A stretch of DNA of 8,176 nt from the NCBI GenBank assembly GCA_004356305.1, contig SMXJ01000084.1, positions 1 through 8,176 of the forward strand. The letters run 5' to 3'. Positions within the stretch are counted from its first letter, which is position 1. The number at the start of each line of letters is the position of its first letter. This stretch comes from Bacteroidota bacterium. Lineage in GTDB: Bacteria > Bacteroidota > Bacteroidia > Flavobacteriales > Flavobacteriaceae. Below the pieces are notes generated by a model, which worked only from the letters and a program-made list of their open reading frames with translations, ran no database searches and was not told the DNA's origin. Below are positions 6,394 to 8,176 of the stretch, in pieces. Made by a program: the position numbers and the translations under genes.

Positions 6394-7143
6394 ATGGAGC
6401 ATTTAGAATTATTTTTTAAATCGGTTTTTGTGGACAATATGGTATTTGCATATTTCTTAGGGATGTGTTCTTATCTGGCTGTTTCCAAAAAGGTAAGCAC
6501 GGCTGTTGGGCTGGGAGCTGCGGTGATCTTTGTGTTAACAGTTACGGTTCCATTAAACTGGTTTTTAGATCAATATATATTGCAACCAGGTGCTTTGGTG
6601 TGGTTGGATGGAAATTCAGATACACCGGAATTGAGCGCCTATTACGGCTATGATCTCGGCTTTCTTTCTTTCATTTTATTTATTGCAACCATCGCTACCA
6701 TGGTGCAACTGGTTGAGATCGTTGTGGAGAAATTTTCGCCTGCCTTGTATAATTCGCTGGGGATTTTCCTACCGTTGATCGCAGTGAACTGTGCCATTTT
6801 GGGAGGTTCCTTATTTATGCAGTCCAGAGAGATTGAAACGGCCTTACTGGCACTTAATTTTGGTTTTAGTAGCGGTATAGGGTTCTTCCTTGCCATTATT
6901 GCGATCGCTGCCATCCGAGAAAAGATTCGATATAGTAATGTTCCGGCACCCTTACGGGGGCTTGGAATTACCTTTATCATAACAGGATTAATGGCCATAG
7001 GGTTTATGAGTTTTGGTGGAATGCTTACTGCGGAGGATGAAGAAGAAGTTACAGAAGAAACCAAGACTGCGATCGATATTGAAGAAAAAATTGAAATAGA
7101 TAATGAGACTGCGCAAGCAGAAGTTTCAGAAGTTAAAAATTAG
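6394..7143 (+). CDS. nqrE: Na+-translocating NADH:quinone reductase subunit E, with acidic C-terminal extension
   Basis: NqrE is the membrane partner of NqrD and is related to RnfA. The core is clear: MEHLELFFKSVFVDNM, FFLGMC-like YFLGMCSYLAVSKK with C25, LGIFLPLIAVNCAILGG with C133, IREKIRYSNVPAPLRGLGITFI and GLMAIGFMSFGG. C25 and C133 match the Vibrio C26/C120 Fe-S ligands. The product is 249 residues against about 198 in Vibrio. The excess comes from an insertion of about 14-15 residues at 70-85 (WLDGNSDTPELSAYYG region) and a hydrophilic tail at 211-249. From 214 on, the tail holds 15 acidic and 3 basic residues. The frame has no sign of frameshift at the junction. The ATG follows the heptad repeat directly and has no Shine-Dalgarno sequence. 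nqrF starts 3 nt after the stop. Confidence 0.96.
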   Translation: MEHLELFFKSVFVDNMVFAYFLGMCSYLAVSKKVSTAVGLGAAVIFVLTVTVPLNWFLDQYILQPGALVWLDGNSDTPELSAYYGYDLGFLSFILFIATIATMVQLVEIVVEKFSPALYNSLGIFLPLIAVNCAILGGSLFMQSREIETALLALNFGFSSGIGFFLAIIAIAAIREKIRYSNVPAPLRGLGITFIITGLMAIGFMSFGGMLTAEDEEEVTEETKTAIDIEEKIEIDNETAQAEVSEVKN

Positions 7144-7146
7144 ACG

Positions 7147-8176
7147 ATGTTTTTAGCATTAGACCCTTTTTGGGGAACCATTATTTTAACAGTTGGTGCA
7201 TTTATGCTCCTTACGTTATTATTGGTGGCATTGTTATTATACACAAAACAAAAGTTGTCTCCTTCGGGTCCTGTTAAGATTACTATCAACGGCGAAAAAG
7301 TAATCAAGGTTGAGTCCGGAGGAACCTTGCTTTCTACCTTAGGAAACCATAAAATATTCTTACCATCGGCTTGTGGTGGTGGAGGAACCTGTATACAATG
7401 TGAGTGTCATGTGTTAGAAGGTGGGGGAGAAGCATTACCAACCGAAACACCCCATTTTAGCAGAAAGGAATTGAAAGAGGGTCTTCGTTTATCATGCCAG
7501 GTAAAAGTAAGGCAGGATATGAATATTCAAATTCCTGAAGAGATCTTCGGAATTAAAAAATGGGATGCTACTGTAGTCAGTAATTATAATGTGGCCTCCT
7601 TTATCAAGGAATTTGTTATACAGATTCCGGAAGACATGAATTACAAAGCAGGTGGATATATTCAAATTGAAATTCCGCCTTGTGAAATAAAATTCAATGA
7701 TATCGACGTTACAGCCCACTCCGATGAACATGAAACTCCAGATAAGTTCCAGGAAGAGTGGGATAAATTCGGACTATGGCCTTTGATAATGAAGAATACC
7801 GAAATTGTTGAGCGAGCTTATTCTATGGCTTCTTATCCTGCTGAAGGGCGAGAGATAATTCTGAATGTACGTATTGCAACTCCGCCATGGGATCGTACAA
7901 AAAATCAATGGATGCAGGTAAATCCCGGAATCGCGTCGTCCTATATGTTTAATTGTAAAGAGGGGGATAAGGTTGTGATTTCAGGACCGTATGGTGAATT
8001 CTTTATCCATCCATCAGATTCTGAGATGTTGTACGTAGGCGGTGGCGCAGGCATGGCTCCAATGCGTTCACATTTATACCATTTGTTCAACACTTTAAAA
8101 ACGGGGCGTACAGTGACCTATTGGTATGGGGGACGTTCAAAACGCGAATTGTTTTATATAGAACATTTCAGAAAAC
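7147..8176 (+). CDS. nqrF: Na+-translocating NADH:quinone reductase subunit F, partial (C-terminus off the right edge)
   Basis: NqrF is the NADH-oxidising entry subunit. The frame is open for 343 codons to the window edge; the family is about 407-435 residues, so roughly the last 65-90 are missing. Domains in order are an N-terminal membrane helix (about 9-33), a ferredoxin-type 2Fe-2S domain with C76, C82, C85 and C117 (Vibrio C70/C76/C79/C111), and a ferredoxin-reductase-like FAD/NADH module. FAD motif RAYSMASYP starts at R223, and the NADH-side motif GGGAGMAPMRSH starts at 298. YWYGGRSKRELFY lies close to the edge. Compared with Vibrio there is a charged His/Asp/Glu-rich insertion at about 189-204, between two strands of the FAD domain. 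The start ATG is 3 nt after nqrE and gives the expected short N-terminus before the helix. The last cysteine region and the C-terminal NADH-binding residues cannot be judged. Confidence 0.97.
   Translation, partial: MFLALDPFWGTIILTVGAFMLLTLLLVALLLYTKQKLSPSGPVKITINGEKVIKVESGGTLLSTLGNHKIFLPSACGGGGTCIQCECHVLEGGGEALPTETPHFSRKELKEGLRLSCQVKVRQDMNIQIPEEIFGIKKWDATVVSNYNVASFIKEFVIQIPEDMNYKAGGYIQIEIPPCEIKFNDIDVTAHSDEHETPDKFQEEWDKFGLWPLIMKNTEIVERAYSMASYPAEGREIILNVRIATPPWDRTKNQWMQVNPGIASSYMFNCKEGDKVVISGPYGEFFIHPSDSEMLYVGGGAGMAPMRSHLYHLFNTLKTGRTVTYWYGGRSKRELFYIEHFRK

Noticed and set aside
6465..6653. 62-codon plus-strand frame inside nqrE
   Set aside because: It is an out-of-frame shadow of a confidently assigned NqrE.
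6648..7064. 138-codon open frame on the minus strand opposite nqrE
   Set aside because: It lies fully antisense to a confidently identified NqrE, its composition looks like an antisense translation of hydrophobic codons, and no start signals are visible.

Overview
The window looks like chromosomal DNA from a member of the Bacteroidota, most likely a marine Flavobacteriaceae. The evidence is a type IX secretion plug-family protein, a DUF3667 protein, a TAnnTTTG-type promoter motif, mostly weak or absent Shine-Dalgarno sequences, AT-leaning base composition and a complete-order nqrABCDEF operon. I do not assign a genus.

Layout. Positions 1-768 (minus strand) hold the N-terminal 256 residues of a DUF3667 membrane protein whose C-terminus lies off the left edge. 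A 135-bp gap follows, then a minus-strand gene (904-2154) for an exported type IX secretion plug-family protein. A 193-bp divergent control region (2155-2347) holds an AT-rich inverted-repeat cluster and two overlapping candidate promoters facing right. From 2348 to the right edge runs the plus-strand operon for the Na+-translocating NADH:quinone oxidoreductase (Na+-NQR): nqrA, nqrB, nqrC, nqrD, nqrE and an nqrF that is cut after residue 343. Four of the five junctions are 1-4 nt. The exception is nqrD-nqrE, where a 79-nt spacer is built almost entirely from degenerate 7-nt repeats.

How the genes work together. NqrF takes electrons from NADH through FAD and a 2Fe-2S centre. NqrD and NqrE together hold a membrane-embedded Fe-S centre through one pair of cysteines each. 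NqrC and NqrB carry covalent FMN on threonines, NqrB is the main membrane subunit of the Na+ path, and NqrA is the cytoplasmic subunit. All visible cofactor ligands are present: NqrF C76/C82/C85/C117, NqrD C30/C113, NqrE C25/C133, NqrB T221 and NqrC T223. The flavin-transferase gene apbE needed for FMN attachment is not in the window.

Novelty. I see no undescribed multi-gene system; the coding content is ordinary for the group. The parts most worth a second look are the heptanucleotide tract between nqrD and nqrE, variant residues beside both FMN-carrying threonines, lineage-type extensions of NqrE and NqrF, and the overlapping promoter arrangement upstream of nqrA.
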